Position numbers and translations under genes: made by a program
Source of the DNA: Mesorhizobium sp. NFR06
Lineage (GTDB): Bacteria; Pseudomonadota; Alphaproteobacteria; Rhizobiales; Rhizobiaceae
Direction: 5' to 3'
Length of the DNA stretch: 64,000 nucleotides
Assembly (NCBI RefSeq): GCF_900115245.1
Contig: NZ_FOVT01000011.1
Coordinates: 146,458-210,457, forward strand
Shown here: positions 42,906 to 50,797 of the stretch, one piece after another
How the letters are laid out: the number at the start of each line of letters is the position of its first letter
Position numbering within the stretch: position 1 is the stretch's first letter
Notes under the pieces: generated by a model
Seen by the model: the letters and a program-made list of their open reading frames with translations, nothing else
What the model was told of the DNA's origin: nothing
Database searches by the model: none

Positions 42906-43976
42906 CTATCCGATCGTCCTTTCAAGGACATTCAACCAATTGCGGTAGGCGATCTTCTCGATCAGCGCGCGGCCGAAGTCGCGCGCGGCAAGCACGTCGA
43001 TGAGCTTGGGCAGGCCGGCGACGTCGCCGATGACGGCCGGGATCATCGCGCCGTCGAAATCCGAACCAAGACCGACGCCGTCCTCGCCCAGTGCCTGCAA
43101 GAGCGAGTCGATGTGGCGCACCATGATGTCGAAACTGGTGTCGGCATTCATGCGGCCGTCCTCGCGCAGGAAGCCCGTGGCGAAGTTCAAGCCCACCATG
43201 CCGCCCGTCTCGCGGATCGCGCCCAGCTGCCAGTCGGTCAAGTTGCGCGAATGGCCGCAGATCGCATGCACGTTGGAATGAGTGGCGACCAGCGGCGCGT
43301 CGCTGAGCCCGGCAACGTCGCGAAAACCCTTCTCGTTGAGATGCGACAGGTCGATCATGATCCTGAGCTTGTTGCAGGCCTTGACCAGCGCCTTGCCGGC
43401 GTCGGTCAGGCCAGGCCCGGTGTCGGGCGAGGATGGAAAGCGGAACGGCACGCCGTTGCCGAAGGCGTTGGGGCGGCTCCACACGATGCCCAGCGAACGC
43501 AGGCCTGCGGCGTGCAGCACGTCAAGCATGGCAAGCTCGGGATCGATCGCCTCGACCCCTTCGATGTGGAAGACCGCGGCGATCGAGCCCTTCGCCATGG
43601 CGTCCCGCACATCGCCGGCGCTGCGGCAGACGGTCAGCGCGTCAGCCCGCTCCAGCCGGAACAGGATCGAAGCCATGCCGATGGTCGAGGTGATCGCCTC
43701 GGCATGCGGCAGTTCGGGGGGCAAGGGCTCGTTGTCGCTCGGGGCCGGCGGCACGGCGCTGCGCTTGCTCTTTTCGACCGGCGGCGGAAAGATCGCGAAC
43801 ATGCCGCCGGCAAAGCCGCCCTTCCTGGCTCGCGGCAGGTCGATATGACCGCCCGGCGTTCCCTCGATGAACAGCTTTTCGACATCGGCTTCCTTCGACT
43901 GGTAGAGTCGAAGCAGCGTGTCGTTGTGTCCGTCGAAAACGGGGATCAGGTCGGTATCGGTCATCAGGGGAGCCAT
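42906..43976 (-). CDS. M19-family membrane/renal-type dipeptidase
   Basis: A 356-aa zinc dipeptidase of the M19 family. The first metal site is FDGHNDTLLRL, the bridging Glu lies in AVFHIEGVEAI, and later metal ligands in IDLSHLNEKGF and LVATHSNVHAICGHSRN; GLGSDFDGA near the C-terminus is characteristic. No signal peptide is obvious, so it may act in the cytoplasm. In Pseudomonas betaine/dimethylglycine catabolism loci a dipeptidase of this family sits beside the oxygenase and demethylase genes; its presence next to this block repeats that association. The start is ATG 43976 or 43964. Confidence 0.9.
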   Translation of the reverse strand: MAPLMTDTDLIPVFDGHNDTLLRLYQSKEADVEKLFIEGTPGGHIDLPRARKGGFAGGMFAIFPPPVEKSKRSAVPPAPSDNEPLPPELPHAEAITSTIGMASILFRLERADALTVCRSAGDVRDAMAKGSIAAVFHIEGVEAIDPELAMLDVLHAAGLRSLGIVWSRPNAFGNGVPFRFPSSPDTGPGLTDAGKALVKACNKLRIMIDLSHLNEKGFRDVAGLSDAPLVATHSNVHAICGHSRNLTDWQLGAIRETGGMVGLNFATGFLREDGRMNADTSFDIMVRHIDSLLQALGEDGVGLGSDFDGAMIPAVIGDVAGLPKLIDVLAARDFGRALIEKIAYRNWLNVLERTIG

Positions 43977-44070
43977 TCAAATCGGTGACAGGCGGGTCGG
44001 CAAGTTTGGTCCGAGCGAACTGTCAACTTAGGCAAGATGGCCGGGCCGCGCAAATGCCAGAGGCTCTTTC

Positions 44071-44213
44071 CCTTCTCCCCCTGTGGGAGAAGGTGGATCG
44101 GCGCGCCAGCGCCGAGACGGATGAGGGGTGTTCCAGCTTGGCAACGACGGCGATCCGTCCAACACCCCTCATCCGGCCGCTGCGCGGCCACCTTCTCCCA
44201 CAAGGGGAGAAGG
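44071..44213. repeat. Composite palindromic intergenic repeat
   Basis: Two hairpins, CCTTCTCCCCCTGTGGGAGA.. (44071-44093) and CCTTCTCCCACAAGGGGAGA.. (44191-44213), flank mirrored GACGGATGAGGGGTGTT and AACACCCCTCATCCGG segments. It has the same build as the element at 27671. Confidence 0.8.
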
Positions 44214-44221
44214 AACGCAGC

Positions 44222-44521
44222 TTACTGCTTCAGCACGTCCGCCCATTCCGGGTGACGGCGGAACTGGGCGTTGGCGAAGGGGCAGAGCGGGATGATCTTC
44301 TTGCCGGCCGCCCGCGCGTCCTCGACCGCGCGGGTGACGAGCCGAAGCCCGGCGCCCTGGCCGCGAAAGACATCCGGCACTTCGGTGTGATCGATGATGA
44401 GCTGGTGCTCGCCGATCTTGGTGAATGTCATCTCGGCCTCGGCGCCGCCTGGCCCGCGCAGCACGTAGCGCCCCTTTGAGCCGCGGTCTTCCAGTTCGAT
44501 CTCGGGCAGCTGGTCAGCCAT
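44222..44521 (-). CDS. GNAT-like N-acetyltransferase (YjdJ type)
   Basis: A 99-aa protein of the short GNAT subfamily. The acetyl-CoA-binding region VPDVFRGQGAGLRLVTRAVE has the R/Q-x-x-G-x-G/A pattern, followed by IIPLCPFANAQFRRHPEW, the usual C-terminus of these small proteins. Substrate unknown. ATG 44521 has GGAGG upstream and follows the hydrolase stop by one base, making it the last gene of a three-gene operon with the hydrolase and ring-cleaving dioxygenase. Confidence 0.88.
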   Translation of the reverse strand: MADQLPEIELEDRGSKGRYVLRGPGGAEAEMTFTKIGEHQLIIDHTEVPDVFRGQGAGLRLVTRAVEDARAAGKKIIPLCPFANAQFRRHPEWADVLKQ

Positions 44522-44522
44522 T

Positions 44523-45152
44523 TCATTTGCCTCCTTCGGCGGCCGGCGCCAGCGCGAAAAGTCGCTGCGCCGCTTCGATTTCATTCGGCCGAACCTCATG
44601 CCCGCCGTCGTGCCATTCCACTGTGACATCGGCGCCGTCGGCGCGCAAATAGGCCTCGAGCCGCGACGTCAGGTTGGGCGGACAGATCGGATCGCGCCTG
44701 CCGGCAGTGACCAGGATGCGGCGGCCGGCCAGGCTTCCCTGCACCTTAGGCTCGAACGGAATCAGCGGATGCATCAGTGCCGCGGCATCGAACAAGGCCG
44801 GCTCGGCAAACACCACCGAAGCCAGGATATTGGCGCCGTTGGAATAGCCGAGCCCGAACACCGCCGAGGGCTTTGCCGCCTCGACATGCGCCTTAACGAA
44901 GCCGGCCATCTTGGCCGTTGCCCGCGCCAGGTCGTCCATGTCGTAGACGCCCTCGCCGGTGCGGCGGAAGAAGCGGGCGGCACCTTGCTCCGAGATATCG
45001 CCGCGCGGCGAGATGATCGTCGCCGAAGGCATGAGCTCGCGAGCGAAACCAAGAAGCTGGTTCTCGTCCGCGCCGGTGCCGTGCAAGACGAAGAGCAGCG
45101 GACTGCCCGGCGAACCGGGCAGCATTTTGTGGATGTAAGCGTCCTTGCTCAT
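44523..45152 (-). CDS. Alpha/beta hydrolase, phospholipase/carboxylesterase (MhqD-like)
   Basis: A 209-aa alpha/beta hydrolase. LLFVLHGTGADENQLLGFAR gives the oxyanion region, the nucleophile is in FGLGYSNGANILAS (GxSxG), and the acid and base lie in GRRDPICPP and EWHDGGHEV. This fits the small carboxylesterase group that includes Bacillus MhqD. The gene begins 3 bp after the ring-cleaving dioxygenase stop and ends 1 bp before the GNAT start, so a quinone/aromatic detoxification operon is likely. Confidence 0.88.
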   Translation of the reverse strand: MSKDAYIHKMLPGSPGSPLLFVLHGTGADENQLLGFARELMPSATIISPRGDISEQGAARFFRRTGEGVYDMDDLARATAKMAGFVKAHVEAAKPSAVFGLGYSNGANILASVVFAEPALFDAAALMHPLIPFEPKVQGSLAGRRILVTAGRRDPICPPNLTSRLEAYLRADGADVTVEWHDGGHEVRPNEIEAAQRLFALAPAAEGGK

Positions 45153-45155
45153 GGT

Positions 45156-46088
45156 TTAGTCTTCCAGCTTCTGCAGATGCTCTTCGAGAAAGGGCCGCAG
45201 GTGCTGGTGCTGCGTCGGCAGCTTCAGCGCTTCGCCCAGATGCGCGGTGTCCTCGTCGCGGTCGAAGCCCGGCTCGTTCGTCGACACCTCGAACAGCACG
45301 CCGCCCGGCGTGCGGAAATAGATCGCCCAGAAGTAATCGCGATCGATGACCGGTGTCACGCCATATCCGGTGTCGACCAGCGCCTTGCGCACTTCGAGCT
45401 GCCTGGCGCGATCCTCGACGGCGAAGGCGACGTGATGCACCGAGCCGGCGCCGAGATTGGCGAAGCCGGCGCCCGGCAGCGATTCGATGTCGACGACGTC
45501 GGCGCCATTGCCGTTCTTGATCGCAAGCCGGCGGACGTTGCCGGATTTGTCGACTTCCTCATAGCCCATGAATTTCAGCAGCTCCTCCGTGGCGCCGCCG
45601 TCTTTCAGCCTGAGCGAGACCGAATGAAAGCCGCGGATGGCCTCGTCGGCGGGAACCCCGCCCTTGACCCATGGCGCCCTGTCGTCGGTCTTGTCCTCGA
45701 CGAGCGCGAAACTGTCGCCGTCGGGTCCGGTGAAGCTAAGCCGCCTCTCGCCGAAGCTTTCGCTGCGCGCGACATTGCCCACGCCCTCGTCCGTGAAGCG
45801 CTTTTCCCAATAGGCGAGCGTGTCTTCCGGCACCGAGAAGACCGTAGTGCCGACTTCGCCGACGCCGTGCCGGCCCCTCGCGATATCGGGGAACGGAAAA
45901 TAGGTCATGACCGAGCCTGGCGTGCCGACCTCGTCGGCGTAGTAAAGATGGTAGACATCCGGCGCGTCGAAATTGACCGTCTTCTTGACCCGGCGCAGGC
46001 CAAGCTTCTTGGTGAAGAACTCATTGTTGCGGCGCGCATCGCTGGCCATCGAGGTGACGTGATGCAGGCCCTTGATCTGATCGAGCAT
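45156..46088 (-). CDS. Glyoxalase-fold ring-cleaving dioxygenase (MhqO-like)
   Basis: A 310-aa two-module vicinal-oxygen-chelate protein. The first module starts IKGLHHVTSMASDARRNNEF and the second includes GFHSVSLRLKDGGATEELLK and SVHHVAFAVEDRARQ, ending YFRTPGGVLFEVSTNEPGFD. His and Glu metal ligands are in the expected places. Relatives (MhqA/MhqO, LinE-like) cleave hydroquinones. ATG 46088 has GGGAG upstream. It is the first gene of the operon with the hydrolase and GNAT protein; an AT-rich promoter-like region (TATTATGATACAG on the minus strand) lies about 100 bp upstream. Confidence 0.88.
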   Translation of the reverse strand: MLDQIKGLHHVTSMASDARRNNEFFTKKLGLRRVKKTVNFDAPDVYHLYYADEVGTPGSVMTYFPFPDIARGRHGVGEVGTTVFSVPEDTLAYWEKRFTDEGVGNVARSESFGERRLSFTGPDGDSFALVEDKTDDRAPWVKGGVPADEAIRGFHSVSLRLKDGGATEELLKFMGYEEVDKSGNVRRLAIKNGNGADVVDIESLPGAGFANLGAGSVHHVAFAVEDRARQLEVRKALVDTGYGVTPVIDRDYFWAIYFRTPGGVLFEVSTNEPGFDRDEDTAHLGEALKLPTQHQHLRPFLEEHLQKLED

Positions 46089-46233
46089 GATGGTGCTCCC
46101 TTCCATGTCCTTGGTGCGGCCCTTGCCGCTGTCCACGCCAATATGAGGATAGCCCGGCCCACGGCAAAGCGGGCAAACACAGAATGGACTGTATCATAAT
46201 AGTGAACAAAAACACGATGCGCGTTCACCATTC

Positions 46234-46266
46234 AATCACCGGCGTCAGCTTGCAACGCCGGTGATT
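46234..46266. other. Leader hairpin ahead of the sulfatase-family gene
   Basis: Perfect 12-bp arms AATCACCGGCGT (46234-46245) and ACGCCGGTGATT (46255-46266) flank a 9-nt loop, with TTCGG after. It ends 25 bp before the ribosome site of the gene at 46302, in the region between divergent genes. It may be a terminator-like attenuator or part of an operator region; a GTGAAC-N15-GTTCAC dyad lies just upstream at 46202-46228. Confidence 0.5.
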
Positions 46267-46301
46267 TTCGGTTCCATCTGGTGCTCCGCAAGGAGGCAAT
46301 T

Positions 46302-47864
46302 TTGGACAACCAGCCGAACCGCCCGAATGTTCTCCTCATCACCTGCGACCAGTGGCGTGGCGATTGCCTGTCGGCCGCCGGCCATCCGGTGGTGAAGACC
46401 CCGAACGTGGATGCGCTCGCCGCCGAGGGTGTGCTCTTCCGACGCCACTATGGCGGAGCCGCGCCTTGCTCGCCGGCGCGGGCCTGCCTCTACACCGGCC
46501 TCTACCAGATGAACAACCGCGTCTGTCGCAACGGTACGCCGCTCGACGCGCGCCATGGCAACATCGCGCTTTCGGCGCGCGCGGCAGGATACGACCCTAC
46601 CCTGTTCGGCTACACCGATGTCTCGCTCGACCCCCGTCAGCTTGCGGCCGAGGATCCGCGCCTGCGAAGCTATGAAGGCGTGCTGCCTGGCTTCACCGTA
46701 CGCCAGTCCTTGCCCGAGCATCAGAAGCAATGGCTGTCATGGCTGCGGGCGCAGGGCATCGACACCGGCGCCGGCAGCCCTGACATCCACCGTCCGGCCA
46801 GCGGGCAGGCGGAACGCGATGTGACCAACGCACCCCCGGTCTATTCGAAGGACCAGACGCCCACCGCTTTCCTGGCCGGCGAATTCATCCGTTGGCTTGG
46901 CGAGCAGGAGAAGGGCGCGCCATGGTTCGCGCACATCTCCTTCATCAGCCCGCACCCGCCCTTCGTCGTGCCGGAACCTTACAACACCATGTACGATCCG
47001 GCTGATGGCCCTGCTTTCAAGCGCGCGGCAAGCGCGCAAATCGAGGCCGAGAGCCACCCCTACCTCGCCTACGACCTCGCCAGGCAGAGGAGGGCCAAGT
47101 TCGTCCCCGGCATCGAAGGCAAGGTGCCGGATTGGAGCGAGGAAAACTTCCGCCGTATCCGTGCGATCTATTACGGTATGATCTCCGAGGCCGATGCCCA
47201 GCTCGGCCGCATATGGCGGGCGGTCAAATCAGCGGGCGCCTGGGACGACACCGTCATCGTGCTGACCTCCGACCACGCCGAGATGATGGGCGACCATTTC
47301 ATGCTCGGTAAAGGCGGTTTCTTCGACGCCAGCTATCATGTTCCGCTGGTCATCCGCGATCCGCGCGGGAGGGCCGCGGCCGGCTCGTCCGTCGACCATT
47401 TCACGGAGGCCGTCGACATCTTCCCGACCTTGCTCGACCTGATCGGCGCCACGCCGCTGCGCCATCTCGACGGCCGGTCATTGGCGCCCTGGATCGACGG
47501 CAAGCAGCCACAGACTTGGCGCGACGCCGCGCACTGGGAGTTCGATTTCCGCACGATTGCCGAAGGCGACGCCGAGCGCCATTTCGGTATCGACTCGCGC
47601 AGCTGCAACCTCGCCGTCATCCGCACGGCCGACTCTAAATACGTCCATTTCGGCGGCGGCCTGCCGCCGCTGTTGTTCGATCTGTCGAAGGACCGGGACG
47701 AGTTGAACAATGTGGCCGACGATCCGGCCTATCTGCCGCTGCGGCTGCAGTTCGCTGAAAGGTTGCTCGCCTGGCGCGCCGCGCATCTCGATCAGGCGCT
47801 GGCCTTGGCCGAGCTGACGCAAGACGGCGTGGTCGGGTATGTAGTCGGGACAGCAGGGCAATAA
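46302..47864 (+). CDS. Sulfatase/phosphonate monoester hydrolase family enzyme
   Basis: A 520-aa alkaline phosphatase-superfamily hydrolase. NVLLITCDQWRGDCLSAAGH supplies the first metal Asp residues. The modification signature is CSPARACLYTGLY (C-x-P-x-R), where the Cys becomes formylglycine. Later metal ligands are in VLTSDHAEMMGDHFML. The GYDPTLFGYTDVSLDPR segment resembles rhizobial phosphonate monoester hydrolases more than arylsulfatases. The start is TTG 46302 because a full AGGAGG sits five bases upstream and no ATG is available. It is divergent from the MhqO-like operon; natural substrate unknown. Confidence 0.88.
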   Translation: MDNQPNRPNVLLITCDQWRGDCLSAAGHPVVKTPNVDALAAEGVLFRRHYGGAAPCSPARACLYTGLYQMNNRVCRNGTPLDARHGNIALSARAAGYDPTLFGYTDVSLDPRQLAAEDPRLRSYEGVLPGFTVRQSLPEHQKQWLSWLRAQGIDTGAGSPDIHRPASGQAERDVTNAPPVYSKDQTPTAFLAGEFIRWLGEQEKGAPWFAHISFISPHPPFVVPEPYNTMYDPADGPAFKRAASAQIEAESHPYLAYDLARQRRAKFVPGIEGKVPDWSEENFRRIRAIYYGMISEADAQLGRIWRAVKSAGAWDDTVIVLTSDHAEMMGDHFMLGKGGFFDASYHVPLVIRDPRGRAAAGSSVDHFTEAVDIFPTLLDLIGATPLRHLDGRSLAPWIDGKQPQTWRDAAHWEFDFRTIAEGDAERHFGIDSRSCNLAVIRTADSKYVHFGGGLPPLLFDLSKDRDELNNVADDPAYLPLRLQFAERLLAWRAAHLDQALALAELTQDGVVGYVVGTAGQ

Positions 47865-47912
47865 GGCAGCAGGCCCGGAAGCGCGCTGCCTACTGCCTAC
47901 TGCCTTGTTCCC

Positions 47913-49280
47913 TCACTTCAGCATCATCCGCTGCTGGTCGCGGTTCGCGGCGTAGGTGCTCTTGTCATAAGCAGGCTGCGCCTGCAGCTGCTCCTTGGTG
48001 AAGTTGGTGTAGAGATATTTCTTACCGTTCTTGTCGGTCATGAATTTGAGCTTGTCCATGCCGATCGCCACTTCCTTGGCGCCCATGCCGAGGAAGCCGC
48101 CAACATCGATGATCACGGCGTCCGGCTTGTTGTCAGGCGTCAGCACGACGTCGCCGATCGAACCGATTTCAGCATCGTTGGCGCCATAGACCGTCGTACC
48201 CTTCAGGTCGTCGCCGCGGATATTGCCCATGGGCATTTCGGTCAGCGTCGACTTGTCGATCGAAGCGGTCTTGGTCTGGTCCGTGGCGGCGGCACCTGTG
48301 TCGGTCGGCTTGTTTTCAGCCATGGTTGGTGCCGGCGTCGCGGGCTTGTTCTCGGCGGTCGACTGGGCCGGCTGCGCCGGCTTGGCGCCCTTGTCGGAGG
48401 TCGTGTCAGACGATGCCACGGTAGGCGTGGTCGTGGCCGGTGCATTGCTCGCGGCCGTCGTCGAGCCGGGCGCCGGGTCGTAGGGCTTGCGGTTGAACTC
48501 GGGCTGCGCCTGCAGCTCCTCCTTCGTCGTCTCGGCCACCAGCCAGCGGTTGCCGTCCTTTTCGGCCCATTTTGCCTTGGCGAAGTCATAGGTGACGTTC
48601 TTCGTGCCTATCCCCAGGAAACCGCCGACGCCGATCACCAGCGATTGCGCCTTGCCGTCCTTGGCAAGCACGATGTCCTTCACGTCGCCGATCTTCTGGG
48701 CATCGTCCGCAGTACCGTTATAGACAGACTCGCCCATGATGTTGGTGGCGAGGTTGCCGTCCGCCTTCTTCACCGGTTCGGCCGGCGGTGTGGCGGCCGG
48801 CTTCTGCATTCCGGTGCTGTCGGTCGCTGCAGGCTGCGTGGCGTCGGCGGATTGCGCCGGCGCCGGATCATATGGCTTGCGGTCGAATGCCGGCTGCGCA
48901 TTCAGCTCGTCCTTGGTGGTCTTGGCAATCAGCCAACGGTCACCATTCTTCTCGGCCCATTCCATCTTGCTGTAGTCGAAGGCGACGTCCTTCGTGCCGA
49001 CGCCGAGAAAGCCGCCGACCCCAATGATGGCGGACTTGACCTTGCCGCTGGAGTCGAGAACGACGTCGTCGACCTTGCCGATGTCCTGTGCGTCGTCGCC
49101 GGTGCCGTTGTAGACGGACTCACCGATGATGTTGGTCATCAGCGCGCCGTCGGCGCGTATGACCGGAGCCGGGTTTTCGGTTGCGGGGGGCTGCGCCGGT
49201 GCAGGCGCTGCCGTCTGCGCCACGGCGCCGGTGGCGAGCAGCGTTGCGATCGCGGTTGTCGCGAAAAGGGTGCGGATCAT
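47913..49280 (-). CDS. Secreted protein with three PRC-barrel domains
   Basis: A 455-aa protein with a signal peptide (TLFATTAIATLLATGAVAQTA). Three PRC-barrel repeats have near-identical cores: MTNIIGESVYNGTGDDAQDI, then ATNIMGESVYNGTADDAQKI, then a more divergent IRGDDLKGTTVYGANDAEIG. Each contains GVGGFLG(V/I/M)G. Pro/Ala/Thr-rich linkers join them. The first two repeats look like a recent duplication. Function unknown; periplasmic stress-related proteins of this type are common in rhizobia. ATG 49280 has GGAGAG upstream. An EcfG-type promoter at 49375-49399 reads toward it, so it should belong to the general stress regulon. Confidence 0.88.
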   Translation of the reverse strand: MIRTLFATTAIATLLATGAVAQTAAPAPAQPPATENPAPVIRADGALMTNIIGESVYNGTGDDAQDIGKVDDVVLDSSGKVKSAIIGVGGFLGVGTKDVAFDYSKMEWAEKNGDRWLIAKTTKDELNAQPAFDRKPYDPAPAQSADATQPAATDSTGMQKPAATPPAEPVKKADGNLATNIMGESVYNGTADDAQKIGDVKDIVLAKDGKAQSLVIGVGGFLGIGTKNVTYDFAKAKWAEKDGNRWLVAETTKEELQAQPEFNRKPYDPAPGSTTAASNAPATTTPTVASSDTTSDKGAKPAQPAQSTAENKPATPAPTMAENKPTDTGAAATDQTKTASIDKSTLTEMPMGNIRGDDLKGTTVYGANDAEIGSIGDVVLTPDNKPDAVIIDVGGFLGMGAKEVAIGMDKLKFMTDKNGKKYLYTNFTKEQLQAQPAYDKSTYAANRDQQRMMLK

Positions 49281-49374
49281 GGTGGTCTCTCCTCGTGCCT
49301 GAATTTCGTGCATGACGTTCCCTCGGCCCCGCCTCGGATCGGCAGGCCGGGAGCGGCATCATCGACAAAGTCAC

Positions 49375-49399
49375 AACGTTGTGACCGGGGCGTTGTTCC
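49375..49399 (-). promoter_or_regulatory. EcfG-type promoter for PRC-barrel gene
   Basis: On the minus strand GGAAC (49395-49399) is followed after exactly 16 bases by CGTT (49375-49378). It is 95 bp upstream of the PRC-barrel ATG. Confidence 0.75.
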
Positions 49400-49445
49400 A
49401 CAGGCCCCGCACCCGCGCCGCTACTGCGAATTCCCGACCAACGGT

Positions 49446-49471
49446 GGAACCATTGGGCCGCCATTGTCGTT
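49446..49471 (+). promoter_or_regulatory. EcfG-type promoter for lipid-kinase-like gene
   Basis: GGAAC (49446-49450) followed after 17 bases by CGTT (49468-49471), 60 bp ahead of the ATG at 49531. It is divergent from the promoter at 49375. Confidence 0.7.
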
Positions 49472-49530
49472 CCGGCCTGCGGCTGAAGGTCATTTTCAGT
49501 TCGGGCAACGAAACAAGAGACGGAGTGAGT

Positions 49531-50451
49531 ATGCGGTTTGCTGCGGTGCTGAACCAGGACGGCGGCACCCTGCGCACGATCGATGTGGAAGCGTTCTCCG
49601 ATCGGCTGCGACGGACGCTCGAAGCCGCGGGGCATTCGGTTGAGATCGACATCGTCGCCGGCCGCGACATCGCAATCGCGCTGGAGAAGGCCATCGCCAG
49701 ACGCAATGTCGATGTGGTGCTCGCCGGCGGTGGCGATGGCACGATTTCCACCGCGGCGTCCCTCCTCATGAACAAGAAGAAAGCCCTGGCGATTTTGCCC
49801 GCCGGGACGATGAACCTGTTTGCGCGCGGCCTGGGCATTCCGCAGACGCTGGAAGCAGCGCTGCAGTCCTTCGCCGATGGCGAGGTGATCGCCGTCGATA
49901 TGGCGAGCGCGAACGGTCGGCCTTTCGTGCATCAGTTTTCCGTTGGGATGCACGCCAAGATGGTTCAGCTGCGCGAGAAGATGGATTTCGGCTCGCGCGT
50001 CGGGAAAATGCAAGCTTCGGTGCGCGCCGCCTGGTCTGCCATCAAGAACGCGCCGGCGCTCAAGGTAAGCTTGACCGTCGGCAAGGCCGAAATCGTTACC
50101 CGCACCACCGGCATCGGCATCAGCAACAATCTTTTCGGCGACGGTCACCTGCCTTATGCCGACAACCCGACCGGCGGCGTGCTCGGCATCTATGTCAGCA
50201 TCGCGCGAAGGCGTCATCACCTGGCAAAACTGCTGCTTGACATGCTGCGCGGCAGGTGGCGTCAAAGTGCGCATGTCGAGGTGCACCAAGCCGACAAGGC
50301 GGTGCTGAAAATCCACTCGCCCACTAGGAAGTTCAGCGCGGTCCTGGATGGCGAATTGATCAAGCTCGAGCGCGAAACCACGATCGAGATCCACCGCGGC
50401 GCGTTGAAGGTGCTCGTTCCGTCAAGCAACGCGCAGGCAAAGGCCGCGTGA
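49531..50451 (+). CDS. Diacylglycerol kinase/sphingosine kinase-like protein
   Basis: A 306-aa protein of the DAGK catalytic family. The nucleotide-binding region is VVLAGGGDGTISTAASLLM (GGDGT motif), followed by LAILPAGTMNLFARGLGIPQ (family G-T-x-N). The C-terminal beta domain includes a GELI-type turn (FSAVLDGELIKLE). It would phosphorylate a lipid alcohol at the inner membrane; the lipid is unknown. ATG 49531 has GGAG seven bases upstream. With an EcfG-type promoter it is a likely stress-regulon member. Confidence 0.88.
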   Translation: MRFAAVLNQDGGTLRTIDVEAFSDRLRRTLEAAGHSVEIDIVAGRDIAIALEKAIARRNVDVVLAGGGDGTISTAASLLMNKKKALAILPAGTMNLFARGLGIPQTLEAALQSFADGEVIAVDMASANGRPFVHQFSVGMHAKMVQLREKMDFGSRVGKMQASVRAAWSAIKNAPALKVSLTVGKAEIVTRTTGIGISNNLFGDGHLPYADNPTGGVLGIYVSIARRRHHLAKLLLDMLRGRWRQSAHVEVHQADKAVLKIHSPTRKFSAVLDGELIKLERETTIEIHRGALKVLVPSSNAQAKAA

Positions 50452-50459
50452 TGGAACGA

Positions 50460-50663
50460 TCAGCTGCCCTGGGTGGATTTCTGCTCGGCGGCGGGCGCCG
50501 TCGGCACGCGTTGCTGCGTCGTCGGTGACTTGATCAGCTCTCCGTAGATCTCGACTGCTCCCCACGCAATGAAGGCAAGCAGCAGTCCGGCAACGAGTAT
50601 CCTGAGGGCGTGCCAGCCCCAATGTGCTTGGCGTGCTTTGTCTTCAGGTACGATCTTGGTCAC
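50460..50663 (-). CDS. Small single-pass membrane protein
   Basis: A 67-aa protein starting VTKIVPEDKARQAHWGWHAL, with one hydrophobic helix (ILVAGLLLAFIAWGAVEIYG) and a polar, Thr/Gln/Pro-rich tail. No named family recognised. GTG 50663 is used because GGAGG sits eight bases upstream; GTG 50678 lies in frame. An EcfG-type promoter at 50713-50737 precedes it by 50 bp, arguing for a real stress-induced gene. It is convergent with the lipid-kinase-like gene, 8 bp apart. Confidence 0.75.
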   Translation of the reverse strand: MTKIVPEDKARQAHWGWHALRILVAGLLLAFIAWGAVEIYGELIKSPTTQQRVPTAPAAEQKSTQGS

Positions 50664-50712
50664 GATTGGCCTCCACACTGCGCGGCGGCGGGCGCCTCAG
50701 ATATGGTTGGGT

Positions 50713-50737
50713 AACGGGTCCTGTTCGCGAAGGTTCC
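50713..50737 (-). promoter_or_regulatory. EcfG-type promoter for small membrane protein
   Basis: On the minus strand GGAAC (50733-50737), 16 bases, CGTT (50713-50716), 50 bp upstream of the GTG at 50663. Confidence 0.75.
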
Positions 50738-50797
50738 GCAGCGGGGACGACGTGCAATCAAGTCTACGGCAACCGGTTCCGGCCGGTTGCCTGACGC

